The notes below the pieces were generated by a model. It was given only the letters and a program-made list of their open reading frames with translations. It was not told where the DNA came from and did no database searches. From the NCBI RefSeq assembly GCF_022606295.1, contig NZ_JAHHZS010000003.1, positions 124,001-188,000 of the forward strand: a DNA stretch of 64,000 nucleotides. The letters are read 5' to 3'. The position numbers and the translations under genes were made by a program. Source of the DNA: Arthrobacter bambusae (GTDB taxonomy: Bacteria; Actinomycetota; Actinomycetes; Actinomycetales; Micrococcaceae). Shown piece by piece: positions 8,365 through 16,753 of the stretch; position 1 is the first letter of the stretch; each line of letters starts with the position of its first letter.

Positions 8365-9213
8365 CTAGCTGGGAAATTTCTCCCAAGATGCTGCAATTAC
8401 GGGGTTGCTGAGCTCTCCGATGCCCTCGATGCGGCAAGTCACGAGGTCTCCGGGTTCGATCCTGGCGCACTCGGCCGGGAAGCCGGTGAGGACCAGGTCG
8501 CCGGGGTGCAAGGTCATGAACGACGTGAGGTAGACAAGGATTTCGTCTACCTTCCAGCCGAGGTCCGCGGTGCTGGCAGTGCGCAATTCCCGGCCGTTGT
8601 GCACGATGCCGATTGAAAGAGCGCCGTCGTTGAGGTCCGTGACGATCCACGGGCCAGCGGGGGTGAAGGTGTCCTGGCTTTTCGCGCTGGTCCACAGTTC
8701 GTCGGTCTTCTGCAGGTCCCTCGCCGAGACGTCGTTGCCGATCGTGAAACCGAGGATGGCGTCGCGCGCGCTGTCGAGCGTGAGCCCGCGGACCTTGCGT
8801 CCGACGACGACGGTCAGTTCCGCTTCGGGGTCCACGTAGCCGACGTCCGAGGCGAGTTCGATGGCGTCACCCGGTCCGACGACGCTTGTGGCGGCCTTGT
8901 GGAACGCCTGGGCGGGCAAATCCCGGCCGGGCTGGCCGGTGTTGTGCGCCATGCCGAAGACATTGGCCGGAACAGATGGCGCCAGGAACGTGAACGCGTC
9001 CTCGGAAACTTCGGAGCCTCCAACCCAGCCGGGCCGCCCGGCGCTGCTGCGGTTTGCAGGGGAGCCTGGGAAAGGGCTGTCCACCACGGTCCAGCTCCGG
9101 CCTTCCGCGGAGGCGAAGTCGACGGCGTCGTTCGCGACGAAGAAGTGTTCGTCCGGTGAGGCGGGGGAGAGCGGGCGGACGCGGGCGATCCGGCGGGCAC
9201 GGGAGGAAGTCAT
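8365..9213 (-). CDS. Fumarylacetoacetate hydrolase (FAH) family protein
   Basis: 282 residues. The C-terminal two thirds match the FAH fold used by fumarylpyruvate and acylpyruvate hydrolases and by 2-hydroxyhepta-diene-dioate isomerases: the metal-binding segment YVDPEAELTVVVGRKV, then GFTIGNDVSARDLQ and PGDLVLTGFPAECARIEPGD. These supply the Glu/Glu/Asp metal ligands. The substrate cannot be told from sequence. A TAGGAT box ends six bases before the ATG, so the message is probably leaderless. A second, more canonical FAH-family gene lies at 40440. Confidence 0.87.
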   Translation of the reverse strand: MTSSRARRIARVRPLSPASPDEHFFVANDAVDFASAEGRSWTVVDSPFPGSPANRSSAGRPGWVGGSEVSEDAFTFLAPSVPANVFGMAHNTGQPGRDLPAQAFHKAATSVVGPGDAIELASDVGYVDPEAELTVVVGRKVRGLTLDSARDAILGFTIGNDVSARDLQKTDELWTSAKSQDTFTPAGPWIVTDLNDGALSIGIVHNGRELRTASTADLGWKVDEILVYLTSFMTLHPGDLVLTGFPAECARIEPGDLVTCRIEGIGELSNPVIAASWEKFPS

Positions 9214-9219
9214 GAAGAC

Positions 9220-9225
9220 ATCCTA
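9220..9225 (-). promoter_or_regulatory. -10 box of probable leaderless promoter for the FAH-family gene
   Basis: TAGGAT read on the minus strand, then GTCTTC, then the ATG at 9213. Six bases between box and start codon place the transcript start at the A of ATG. Confidence 0.6.
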
Positions 9226-9254
9226 CGTCCTTCGGCCTCATGAGGCCGTCCCAT

Positions 9255-9923
9255 TTAGACCGGCAGGTAGAGCTCCCCCACCGGGATGTCCGCGGCCAGG
9301 CGATTCGCCGGCCCGGCCAAGGGGCAGGCCCAGGCCTCGTTGTAGGCGCAGGACGGGTTGTAGGCGAAATTGAAGTCTAGGACGAACTCCTGCTGCCCGG
9401 ATCCGCGAAGGCCGTGGAAAGCGCCCTTGATCGTGTCCAGCAAATACCGGCCCGCGCCGTAGCTTCCTCCGGGTTTGCCGGCTGTCGCATCGCGGAAGGG
9501 CACGAAGATGCCGCCGCCATAGCTCCGCAGGCGCCACACGGCCAGCGAGCCAAGCTCGTCGAGGTCGAAGGTGCCGAGGCGGACAAACGGCACCACCCCG
9601 TCGGTACCGGTCCGGACGTTCATCTCCTGGCCCGCGCCCTCCGGCGAAAGGGCGGCATAGCGGCGGAACCGGGAATCGTAGTCCGCAGTGCGCAAGCCCG
9701 AGAAAGCCTGCTTGCTGGCGGGAGTCAGCGCCGAGGCCGGGTGGGTTCCGAACATGCGGTCCCGCTCCTGGCGCCAGTACACATGGGCCTGGAAGGGATC
9801 GTCCAATGCGATCTTGCGCACGTCGTCGTACATGGCGAACGTCCGCAAACGCCAGTCCGCGATGTCCACGGCGGAGATGTCCGCCACATCGTTTTCGTCC
9901 TCATCAAGCAGATCGGGAGCCAT
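9255..9923 (-). CDS. DUF1684 domain protein
   Basis: 222 residues of a conserved family without an established function. The hallmark C-terminal block FAYNPSCAYNEAWACPL followed by PANRL and a final GELYLPV is intact, and the N-terminal W-R-x-F region with DPFQ and W-R-x-ERD-x-MF (about residues 22-60) is present. No signal peptide or membrane helix, so probably cytoplasmic. It ends 41 bases before the FAH-family start on the same strand. A TAGGCT box lies six bases before its ATG. Divergent from the lipoprotein gene at 10047. Confidence 0.85.
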   Translation of the reverse strand: MAPDLLDEDENDVADISAVDIADWRLRTFAMYDDVRKIALDDPFQAHVYWRQERDRMFGTHPASALTPASKQAFSGLRTADYDSRFRRYAALSPEGAGQEMNVRTGTDGVVPFVRLGTFDLDELGSLAVWRLRSYGGGIFVPFRDATAGKPGGSYGAGRYLLDTIKGAFHGLRGSGQQEFVLDFNFAYNPSCAYNEAWACPLAGPANRLAADIPVGELYLPV

Positions 9924-9929
9924 GCGTCC

Positions 9930-9935
9930 AGCCTA
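9930..9935 (-). promoter_or_regulatory. -10 box of probable leaderless promoter for the DUF1684 gene
   Basis: TAGGCT on the minus strand, then GGACGC, then the ATG at 9923. Confidence 0.6.
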
Positions 9936-10033
9936 GTCCTACGATGCGGGCCCAAGCGGCGCCGGAGTCCATCTGCCGGCTTCGCACATGCGAAACGCCG
10001 CTCCGGACGGTCAGCCGGGCGGCTCAGCGCCGC

Positions 10034-10039
10034 TAGGCT
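10034..10039 (+). promoter_or_regulatory. -10 box of probable leaderless promoter for the lipoprotein gene
   Basis: TAGGCT followed by seven bases and the ATG at 10047. This spacing supports the ATG over the in-frame GTG at 10041. Confidence 0.6.
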
Positions 10040-10046
10040 GGTGCGC

Positions 10047-10862
10047 ATGAGAGCAAAGCGGATCCCGTTGAAGTTTTCAGTCTCCGTCCTGGGTGCGCTC
10101 ATCGTGGTCGCCGCGGCTGGCTGCAGTTCCCAGGGCGCGGGCGGGCCGGTCTGGACGGCCGGGTCCAACAGTGCGGCACCCGGGAGCGGGTCGCCGTCGG
10201 GCTCCGGTACAGCCCCGCCGTCGGCCGGTTCCACTGCTTCGGGAAGCCCCTCCGCGGGAAGCACGGCGACGGCGGGGGCCACGGCCGCGGCGTGGAAGAC
10301 GTACTCAGACTCAGCCAAGAAGGTCAGCTTCGATCTTCCGACAGACTGGATTGCGCAATCGGTCACGCCCGACGCTGGCTCCATGCCAGGCGCGCTGAAG
10401 ATCGAGGTCAAAGACGCCAAGGGCGGGTATCTGGCGACGCTTCATACCGGGCTGCCCTCGGCCAGTCCGGCCGACTGCAATCCGGCCGCCAAGCGGCCCT
10501 ACACAGTGGTCAGCAGCGTGCCCATTGACCTGCCCCACGCGGACGGCGATTCCATGATCCCGCCGCACGTGGTGTTCCGGGTCATCCAGGGCTACAAATT
10601 CTTCGGTTCGTACGGCATCACCAACCTGGTGGCCGGAACTGACGGCCAGGCCTGCCAGCTGCGGAACCTTGTGGTGGGGCCCGCCGGAAAGGGCAACTAC
10701 TACTTCGGGGACATGCCCGCCGTGCATGCCTTCGCCACCGACGAAGTGGTTGCTCCGGCGAAGTCCTTCGATACCTTGGACCAAGCGGCCAAGTATGTTG
10801 ACCAGAGTTCGGAATTCGCCAATGTCCAGCGGATGCTATTGTCTCTGAAGGTCAATCTGTAG
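10047..10862 (+). CDS. Secreted lipoprotein of unknown function
   Basis: 271 residues. A basic start (MRAKR), a hydrophobic helix and the lipobox VAAAGC predict lipid attachment at Cys26. Residues about 35-85 are a Gly/Ser/Pro/Ala/Thr-rich linker, a common spacer that carries the domain off the membrane surface. The folded part (about 86-271) starts with WKTYSDSAKKVSFDLPTDWI, resembling the 'SFDLP-W' opening of small actinobacterial lipoprotein domains. I do not recognise a catalytic motif. The open frame extends far upstream but only the portion after 10047 has a signal peptide. Confidence 0.82.
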   Translation: MRAKRIPLKFSVSVLGALIVVAAAGCSSQGAGGPVWTAGSNSAAPGSGSPSGSGTAPPSAGSTASGSPSAGSTATAGATAAAWKTYSDSAKKVSFDLPTDWIAQSVTPDAGSMPGALKIEVKDAKGGYLATLHTGLPSASPADCNPAAKRPYTVVSSVPIDLPHADGDSMIPPHVVFRVIQGYKFFGSYGITNLVAGTDGQACQLRNLVVGPAGKGNYYFGDMPAVHAFATDEVVAPAKSFDTLDQAAKYVDQSSEFANVQRMLLSLKVNL

Positions 10863-10940
10863 AACCACGGTTGACAGACATTCGTCGGCGCCAACTCAGC
10901 CTCATTAGTGGGTTGTCCAGCCGCAACACTCCGGAGATCC

Positions 10941-11747
10941 ATGGAACGCAACGTTGCTGCCCAGCTCGTTTTCAAGACCGTAGCCAATACCAAGGTGGCG
11001 ATGGCAATAGCCGTGGCCAGCAATCCTGGCTACGAATCGTTGACCGAAGAGCTGTCAGTCACGGTGGAAGGCGAAGCTGTACCGCTGACTGAGCTGGCGG
11101 ACCATCACGGCGGACGCTTCCACTACATGGAGTTCGCCGAACCCAGCGAGGTCACGGTTGATTACCGTGCCTCGGTGGAAGGCCTCGGTCTCCCCGATGA
11201 GTCCTCCCGGATGGAGCTCATCCGCTATGTCCGGCCCAGCCGTTATGCCGAGTCCGATCGGCTCCTTCCGACGTCGTATGCCGAGTTCGGCGGGCTGCAT
11301 GGCGAGGAGCTGTTGCAGGCCGTCCGGAACTGGGTCCACGACGAACTCCGGTACGTCAGTGGTTCCTCGCGCGGGACGGACGGTGCGGTGGAAACGCTCC
11401 TGCACCGCAAGGGCGTGTGCCGCGACTTCGCGCACCTTGCCGTTGCCCTCCTGCGCTCCAAGGACATTCCTGCGCGACTCGCCGCTGTGTATGCGCCCGG
11501 CCTGAGCCCCATGGACTTCCATGCCGTGGCCGAGGCACACCTCGACGGCACGTGGTACGTCATCGATCCCACCGGCCTGGCTCCGCGCGAATCCATGCTT
11601 CGCATCACAGCCGGACGCGATTCCTCGGACACGGCGTTCCTCTCCACGGTGGGCGGCAGCCTGTCGTTGAAGAGCTTGAAAGTCACCGCGGTGGTGGCCG
11701 ACGAGTTGCCGGATGAGGATCCGGCAAAGCTCGTCGTCCTCCGCTAG
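10941..11747 (+). CDS. Transglutaminase-like cysteine protease-fold protein
   Basis: 268 residues. The second half has the transglutaminase-like core: Cys160 in HRKGVCRDFAHLAVALLR, His194 in MDFHAVAEAHLDG, and Asp209 in WYVIDPTGLAPR, so the catalytic triad is complete. The first half (about 1-110) is a beta-rich N-terminal domain seen in bacterial members. No signal peptide. GGAG lies six bases before the ATG at 10941, favouring it over an upstream ATG at 10908. Bacterial members are peptidases or amidases; the substrate is not known. Convergent with marR at 11759. Confidence 0.88.
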   Translation: MERNVAAQLVFKTVANTKVAMAIAVASNPGYESLTEELSVTVEGEAVPLTELADHHGGRFHYMEFAEPSEVTVDYRASVEGLGLPDESSRMELIRYVRPSRYAESDRLLPTSYAEFGGLHGEELLQAVRNWVHDELRYVSGSSRGTDGAVETLLHRKGVCRDFAHLAVALLRSKDIPARLAAVYAPGLSPMDFHAVAEAHLDGTWYVIDPTGLAPRESMLRITAGRDSSDTAFLSTVGGSLSLKSLKVTAVVADELPDEDPAKLVVLR

Positions 11748-11758
11748 CCGTCGCGCGC

Positions 11759-12223
11759 CTACTTGTGCGCGACGAACGCCTGCAGCTTTTCGGTCAGGCG
11801 TAGAAGCTCGCGCTGTTCGTCCGCTGTCAGGGCCGGTGCCACGAGTTCGGCGATGTCGCGGATGTGCTCGCGGCCGATCTCCTTCTGCAGTTCCTGCCCG
11901 GCCGCGGTCAGCCCGAGCAGGATCCCGCGTCCGTCGTCGGGGGCGATGCTGCGTTCCACGAGTCCGCGCTTCTCCAACCTGTCAACCAGCCGGCTCAGGC
12001 TGGATTGGCTGAGCAGGACGTGATCGTTGATCTCGTTCAGGCGCAACTTGCCGGTGGGGCAACGGGACAGAGTGAACAGGACGTCGTACTCCTTGATGGG
12101 CAGCTTCTTGAAGGCCGCCCCGGCCTGGAGCCGGCGCATCACCGCCACCTGGGAGCGGAACAAGGACTCCCAGGTCTCAGCGGCGAGGCGCACGGCGGAC
12201 GAGGTGGGCGCGGTGGTGGTCAC
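11759..12223 (-). CDS. MarR family regulator (LLM-linked)
   Basis: 154 residues with the winged-helix MarR core: recognition region LRLNEINDHVLLSQSSLSRL, then LVDRLEKRGLVER and the wing APDDGRGILLGLT (about residues 60-108), flanked by dimerisation helices. Its start overlaps the stop of the flavin-dependent oxidoreductase gene by four bases, so the two are translated from one message. MarR proteins usually repress their own operon and respond to a small phenolic or oxidant, so it probably acts at the inverted repeat 13400-13419 (inference). Confidence 0.88.
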   Translation of the reverse strand: MTTTAPTSSAVRLAAETWESLFRSQVAVMRRLQAGAAFKKLPIKEYDVLFTLSRCPTGKLRLNEINDHVLLSQSSLSRLVDRLEKRGLVERSIAPDDGRGILLGLTAAGQELQKEIGREHIRDIAELVAPALTADEQRELLRLTEKLQAFVAHK

Positions 12224-13341
12224 GGGTTCCGCCCGGCGGAATCGGCAACCGCCTCACTGGCGGACGCGAGCACGGATGCCGCCACCCGGGATGCATGGGT
12301 GGGTGCGTCAGGTACATGGGCCGGCTTGCGGTCCTCGAATTCCTTGCGCAGGACCGGCAGGACTTCCTCGCCGAAGAGGTCCAGTTGTTCCAGGACGGTC
12401 TTGAGCGGCAGTCCGGCGTGGTCCACCAGGAACAGCTGGCGCTGGTAATCGCCGAAGTATTCGCGGAACGTCAAGGTCTTTTCGATCACTTCCTGCGGGC
12501 TGCCGACGGTCAGCGGCGTCTGGGACGTGAAGTCCTCGAGCGAGGGTCCGTGGCCGTACACCGGGGCGTTGTCGAAGTAGGGGCGGAACTCCTTCACGGC
12601 GTCCTGGGAGTTCTTGCGCATGAAGAACTGTCCGCCGAGGCCCACGATGGCCTGGTCGGCGTTGCCGTGGCCATAGTGCTCGTAGCGTTCGCGGTACAGG
12701 CCGATCAGCTGCTGGTAGTGCTCCTTGGGCCAGAAGATGTTGTTGGCGAAGAAGCCGTCGCCGTAGTATGCGGCAAGTTCCGCGATCTGCGGGCTGCGGA
12801 TGGAGCCGTGCCAGACGAAGGGCGCGACGCCGTCGAGCGGGCGGGGCGTGGAGGTGAAGTTCTGCAGCGGGGTGCGGTACTTGCCGCTCCAATTGACGGT
12901 GTCCTCGTCCCAGAGGCGGCGCAGCAGGGAGTAGTTCTCCACGGCGAGTTCGATCCCGTCCTGGATGTTCTTGCCAAACCAGGGGTAGACGGGAGCGGTG
13001 TTGCCGCGTCCCATGATGAGGTCCACGCGGCCATCCGCCAGGTGCTGGAGCATCGCGAAGTCCTCGGCGATCTTGACCGGATCGTTCGTGGTGATCAGCG
13101 TGGTGGACGTCGACAGCGTGATGCGTTCAGTCTGCGCTGCGATGTAGGCAAGCGTGGTGGTGGGGGACGATGAGAAGAAGGGGCGGTTGTGGTGCTCGCC
13201 GATCGCATAGACGTCCATGCCGATCTCTTCAACCTTCTTGGCGATCGCCACGGCGGCCTTGATGCGCTCGTTCTCCGTGGGGGTGTGGCCCGTGGTGGGG
13301 TCAGTGGTGATGTCGCTGACGCTGAATACGCCGATCTCCAT
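12220..13341 (-). CDS. LLM-class flavin-dependent oxidoreductase
   Basis: 373 residues of the luciferase-like monooxygenase family (F420 or FMN dependent). It begins with MEIGVFSVSDIT and shows the typical barrel motifs YAIGEHHNRPFFSSSP, TLSTSTTLITTNDPVKIAED and DLIMGRGNT. The C-terminal roughly 30 residues are an Ala/Ser-rich tail beyond the barrel. First gene of an operon with marR. AAAGG lies eight bases before the ATG. The substrate is unknown; the pairing with MarR suggests a detoxification or quinone/aromatic oxidation role. Confidence 0.88.
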   Translation of the reverse strand: MEIGVFSVSDITTDPTTGHTPTENERIKAAVAIAKKVEEIGMDVYAIGEHHNRPFFSSSPTTTLAYIAAQTERITLSTSTTLITTNDPVKIAEDFAMLQHLADGRVDLIMGRGNTAPVYPWFGKNIQDGIELAVENYSLLRRLWDEDTVNWSGKYRTPLQNFTSTPRPLDGVAPFVWHGSIRSPQIAELAAYYGDGFFANNIFWPKEHYQQLIGLYRERYEHYGHGNADQAIVGLGGQFFMRKNSQDAVKEFRPYFDNAPVYGHGPSLEDFTSQTPLTVGSPQEVIEKTLTFREYFGDYQRQLFLVDHAGLPLKTVLEQLDLFGEEVLPVLRKEFEDRKPAHVPDAPTHASRVAASVLASASEAVADSAGRNP

Positions 13342-13399
13342 GATGTGCCTTTCTGCCTGCCCGATTGGTGTCCGGGCTCTGCCAACAGTCTATCCCAAA

Positions 13400-13419
13400 A
13401 TAGATGCATTTGCATGTAT
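13400..13419. promoter_or_regulatory. Candidate MarR operator upstream of the LLM-marR operon
   Basis: Arms ATAgATGCA and TGCATgTAT flank TT; eight of nine positions pair. It lies 59 bases upstream of the first gene's start, in the size range of a MarR site. Confidence 0.55.
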
Positions 13420-13467
13420 CACTGCCTGCAACAGGGCACAACGCCATTTTGTTCCCGGTGAGCCGCC

Positions 13468-16400
13468 CTACTCGGCGGGGCTGGAAGCGGACCGGCGGCC
13501 TGTGACTTTGGGAGTCATTCCGGTGGTCCAGTCCAGGTGCTCGCCCTCGCCATGGCCGGCGATGCCGTCCTTCACGACGTCGGGGCGTTGCGTGAGCGCC
13601 TTGAGCAGCGCCTTCTTCTCCCGCCGGCCTTCGACCAGCTTGTAGAGGACGGGAACAAGGACGAGCGTCAAAGCCGTGGACGACACAAGGCCGCCGATCA
13701 CGACGATCGCGAGCGGCCGGGAAATGAACCCGCCGCCTCCCGTGAGGCCCAAAGCCATGGGCGTCAGGGCGAATACGGTCGCAAGCGCCGTCATGAGGAT
13801 CGGGCGTAGCCGCTGCCTGGCGCCGTGGGTGATGGCATCCGCCACGCTCATCCCGGGACTGCCATCGTGTGGTTTGCGGTACTGGTTGATGAGGTCGATC
13901 AGGACGATCGCATTGGTCACCACGATTCCCACCAGCATCAGCATGCCGATCAGGGAAGGCAGCCCGAGCGGAACACCCGTGACGAGGAGCAACGCGATGG
14001 CGCCGGTCGCCGCGAACGGCACGGACACCAACAGGATGAGGGGCTGGATGAGGGACTTGAACGCCGCCACCATGATGACATAGACGATGGCGACGGCGGC
14101 CAGGAGCGCGAGGCCGAGCTGGCTGAACGAGTCCGCCTGCTGTGTCGTGGCGCCACCGATCGTGGCTGTGACGCCTGCCGGCAGCCGCACGGCGGCCAGC
14201 CGGTCACTGACTGCCGTGCTGACGGAGCCAAGGTTGGAGCCCGACGGCGTGACGGTCACCTTCGCGGTGCGCTGGCCGTTGCTGCTGGTGATGGATACGG
14301 GAGTGTCCACCTGCTCCACCGACGCGATACTGGACAGCGGAACGGGCCCGGCCGGCGTCGGGAGACTGATGGCGCTGACATCGGCAATGCTGCTGAAGTG
14401 CGTGCCCTCGCCGATCTGTACCGGGAAGTCCGTGGTGTCGATACGGACAGTTCCTGCGGGGATGGGACTGACCGTGGACGCCAGGACGCCGGCAACTTGT
14501 TCTTCGTTGAGCCCGGCTGCGACGGCCTTGGCGCGATCGACCTTAACCTGGACCACAGACTGGCTCGCGTCCAGGTTGGTGGCTACCTCGGCGCTTCCGG
14601 GCACACCGTCCATGGCCTTCGCGACGGCGTCGCTTGCCGTTTTGAGATCCGCTGCGTTGGCGGCGTTGATGGTGATGTCCACGCTGGAAGACGTGCCCAG
14701 CCCGCCTTGCTGTGCGCCGACAGTGACCTTCCCGGCAGCCGAGGCGCTGGCGAGCCGGGACCGGACCGTGTCCTGCAGTTTCTGCTGGTCGGCCTTGTCG
14801 TCGGTCACCACCGTGAATGTCGAATTGGAAGCCCCGCTTGAGGTGAGCGCGGCGAAACCCGTTTGGGCGTTGCCCGACGTGACCTGGACATCCTTGATGC
14901 CATCGATGCCCCGCAGGACCGATTCCACCTGCGCAGCGGCGGCGCCGGTCTGCTCCAGGCTGGTGCCCGCAGGAAGGACCTGGCGCACGGTCATGCTGTT
15001 CTGGCCGGAGTCGCCGAGCAGGTCCGTGGCGAGCAACGGGGACATGGCCGCAGTACCACCCAATACCAGGACAGCGGCCACGATTGTGATGACCGGGTGC
15101 TTCTGGGTTGTGGACAGGATGGGCAAATAGCCGCGCTGCAGCCGGCTGCGTTGCTCTGCCTCGTGCGCCCTTGTCCGGGCGTTCTCCGCGGCATGGGCGT
15201 CCACGGCCGCGGCAGCGGATGGCGACTTGAGGAACCAGTAAGCCAACACCGGAACGATGGTGAGGGACACGAGCAACGAGGACAACAGGGCGATGGTCAC
15301 CGTCAGGGCGAAGGGCCGGAACAGTTCGCCTGCCAGGTTGCCCACGAAGGCGATCGGCAGGAAGACGGCAACCGTGGTGAGGGTGGACGCCGTGATGGCA
15401 CCGGCGACTTCCCGGATGGAATTGAGGATCGCCGCGAGCTTGTGTTCGCCGTAGCTCAGGTGCCGCTTGATGTTCTCGATCACCACGATCGAATCGTCCA
15501 CCACCCGGCCGATCGCGATGGTCAACGCTCCGAGGGTGAGGATGTTGAGCGAGTAATGGGTCGCCGATATTCCGATGAACGTGATCAGGAGCGACAACGG
15601 AATGGACACCGCCGTCACGAGCGTAGAGCGCACGGACATCAGGAAAACGAGGATGACTGCGACTGCGAAGCCAAGTCCAAGGAGGCCTTCAGTGGTGAGG
15701 TCCTTGATGGATTTCTCGATGTACGGGGCCTGGTCGAACACCGGCGTGAAGTGCGCATTGGAGCCGAGCTCGGCTTCCATCTGGGGAATGGAATCCTTGA
15801 CGGCGTGTGAAATGGCGACGGTGTCGCCGTCGGGCTTCTTCGTGATGGACAGGGCCAGCGTCGGTTTACCGTTGGTCCGGGTAATGGATGTTGCGGCGTC
15901 GTCCTGGATGCTGACGTCGGCAACGCCGCCGATGGTGGTGCCGGCCTTCGCCCCGGTGAGGGGCAAGCCCTTGATGACGTCGAGGGAGTCCACCGGGCTC
16001 CCGATCTGCAGCGAGAGGGTCTTGCCCTGATCCTCGATGGTCCCGGCCGGGACCAGGGTTCCGTTGTTCTTGAGGGCATTCGTGAGCGATTGGACCGTGG
16101 CGCCGCTGGCGGCCATCGCCGGGGCTTTGGGCTGGATCAGGATGTGCTGGGTGGCCCCGCCTGTCACGTCAGCGCTGCGGACCCCGTCCAGCTTCTGGAG
16201 CCGGGGAACGCTCAAGCGCTGCAGGTCCGTGTTCAACTCGCTGAGAGGCTTGTCCGAAGACACGGCCAAGTACACGATCGGGAAGTCGCTGATGCTGCCG
16301 GCGAAAGACTGCGGCTCGACGTCGGCCGGCAGCACACGTTTCGCATTGGAGATGGCCCGATCGATCTGGTTGCGTGCCCGGTCCAGGTTCGAACCGTACG

Positions 16401-16689
16401 TGAACACCATGGTGATCTGCGAAACACCGTTCCGTGACGTCGACGTTGTCGACTCGAGGCCCTCGACGCTGTTCAGCGCTGTTTCGAGCGGGCGGCTGAG
16501 TTGCTTGTCGACAACCTCCGGGGACGCGCCCGGCATGGACGTGATCACCGAGATCTGCGGGAACTCGATCGAGGGAATGAGCTCCTGCTTCAGGGACGAC
16601 ATGGTGATCACGCCGAACACCGCCGCGAAGACGGTGATCAGCGCGATCAATGCCCTGTTCGCCAGTGAAAGCCTTGCCAGACGGAACAT
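13468..16689 (-). CDS. RND-family efflux transporter (AcrB/SwrC type)
   Basis: 1073 residues, the normal size of a hydrophobe/amphiphile RND pump. Helix 1 is at about 12-30, then a large extracytoplasmic porter loop, a block of helices at about 335-480 that includes the proton-relay helix with GRVVDDSIVVIENIKRH, a second loop, and helices from about 870 to 1010 including GIVVTNAIVLIDLINQ. Gram-positive members such as SwrC act without the outer-membrane partners and export surfactants or drugs. No membrane-fusion protein is adjacent. It follows mqo on the same strand by 64 bases and has its own ribosome site (AGGAGAC). Confidence 0.93.
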   Translation of the reverse strand: MFRLARLSLANRALIALITVFAAVFGVITMSSLKQELIPSIEFPQISVITSMPGASPEVVDKQLSRPLETALNSVEGLESTTSTSRNGVSQITMVFTYGSNLDRARNQIDRAISNAKRVLPADVEPQSFAGSISDFPIVYLAVSSDKPLSELNTDLQRLSVPRLQKLDGVRSADVTGGATQHILIQPKAPAMAASGATVQSLTNALKNNGTLVPAGTIEDQGKTLSLQIGSPVDSLDVIKGLPLTGAKAGTTIGGVADVSIQDDAATSITRTNGKPTLALSITKKPDGDTVAISHAVKDSIPQMEAELGSNAHFTPVFDQAPYIEKSIKDLTTEGLLGLGFAVAVILVFLMSVRSTLVTAVSIPLSLLITFIGISATHYSLNILTLGALTIAIGRVVDDSIVVIENIKRHLSYGEHKLAAILNSIREVAGAITASTLTTVAVFLPIAFVGNLAGELFRPFALTVTIALLSSLLVSLTIVPVLAYWFLKSPSAAAAVDAHAAENARTRAHEAEQRSRLQRGYLPILSTTQKHPVITIVAAVLVLGGTAAMSPLLATDLLGDSGQNSMTVRQVLPAGTSLEQTGAAAAQVESVLRGIDGIKDVQVTSGNAQTGFAALTSSGASNSTFTVVTDDKADQQKLQDTVRSRLASASAAGKVTVGAQQGGLGTSSSVDITINAANAADLKTASDAVAKAMDGVPGSAEVATNLDASQSVVQVKVDRAKAVAAGLNEEQVAGVLASTVSPIPAGTVRIDTTDFPVQIGEGTHFSSIADVSAISLPTPAGPVPLSSIASVEQVDTPVSITSSNGQRTAKVTVTPSGSNLGSVSTAVSDRLAAVRLPAGVTATIGGATTQQADSFSQLGLALLAAVAIVYVIMVAAFKSLIQPLILLVSVPFAATGAIALLLVTGVPLGLPSLIGMLMLVGIVVTNAIVLIDLINQYRKPHDGSPGMSVADAITHGARQRLRPILMTALATVFALTPMALGLTGGGGFISRPLAIVVIGGLVSSTALTLVLVPVLYKLVEGRREKKALLKALTQRPDVVKDGIAGHGEGEHLDWTTGMTPKVTGRRSASSPAE

Positions 16690-16753
16690 TGCACTGTCTC
16701 CTGGGATCTACGGTCTGTCTCTTGTCTCGAACCGGCCGCAGCCCGGACGGCTG

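Noticed and set aside
9414..10046. Upstream extension of the lipoprotein frame to a 482-residue protein.
   Set aside because: It overlaps the DUF1684 gene on the other strand and would bury the signal peptide in the middle of the protein.
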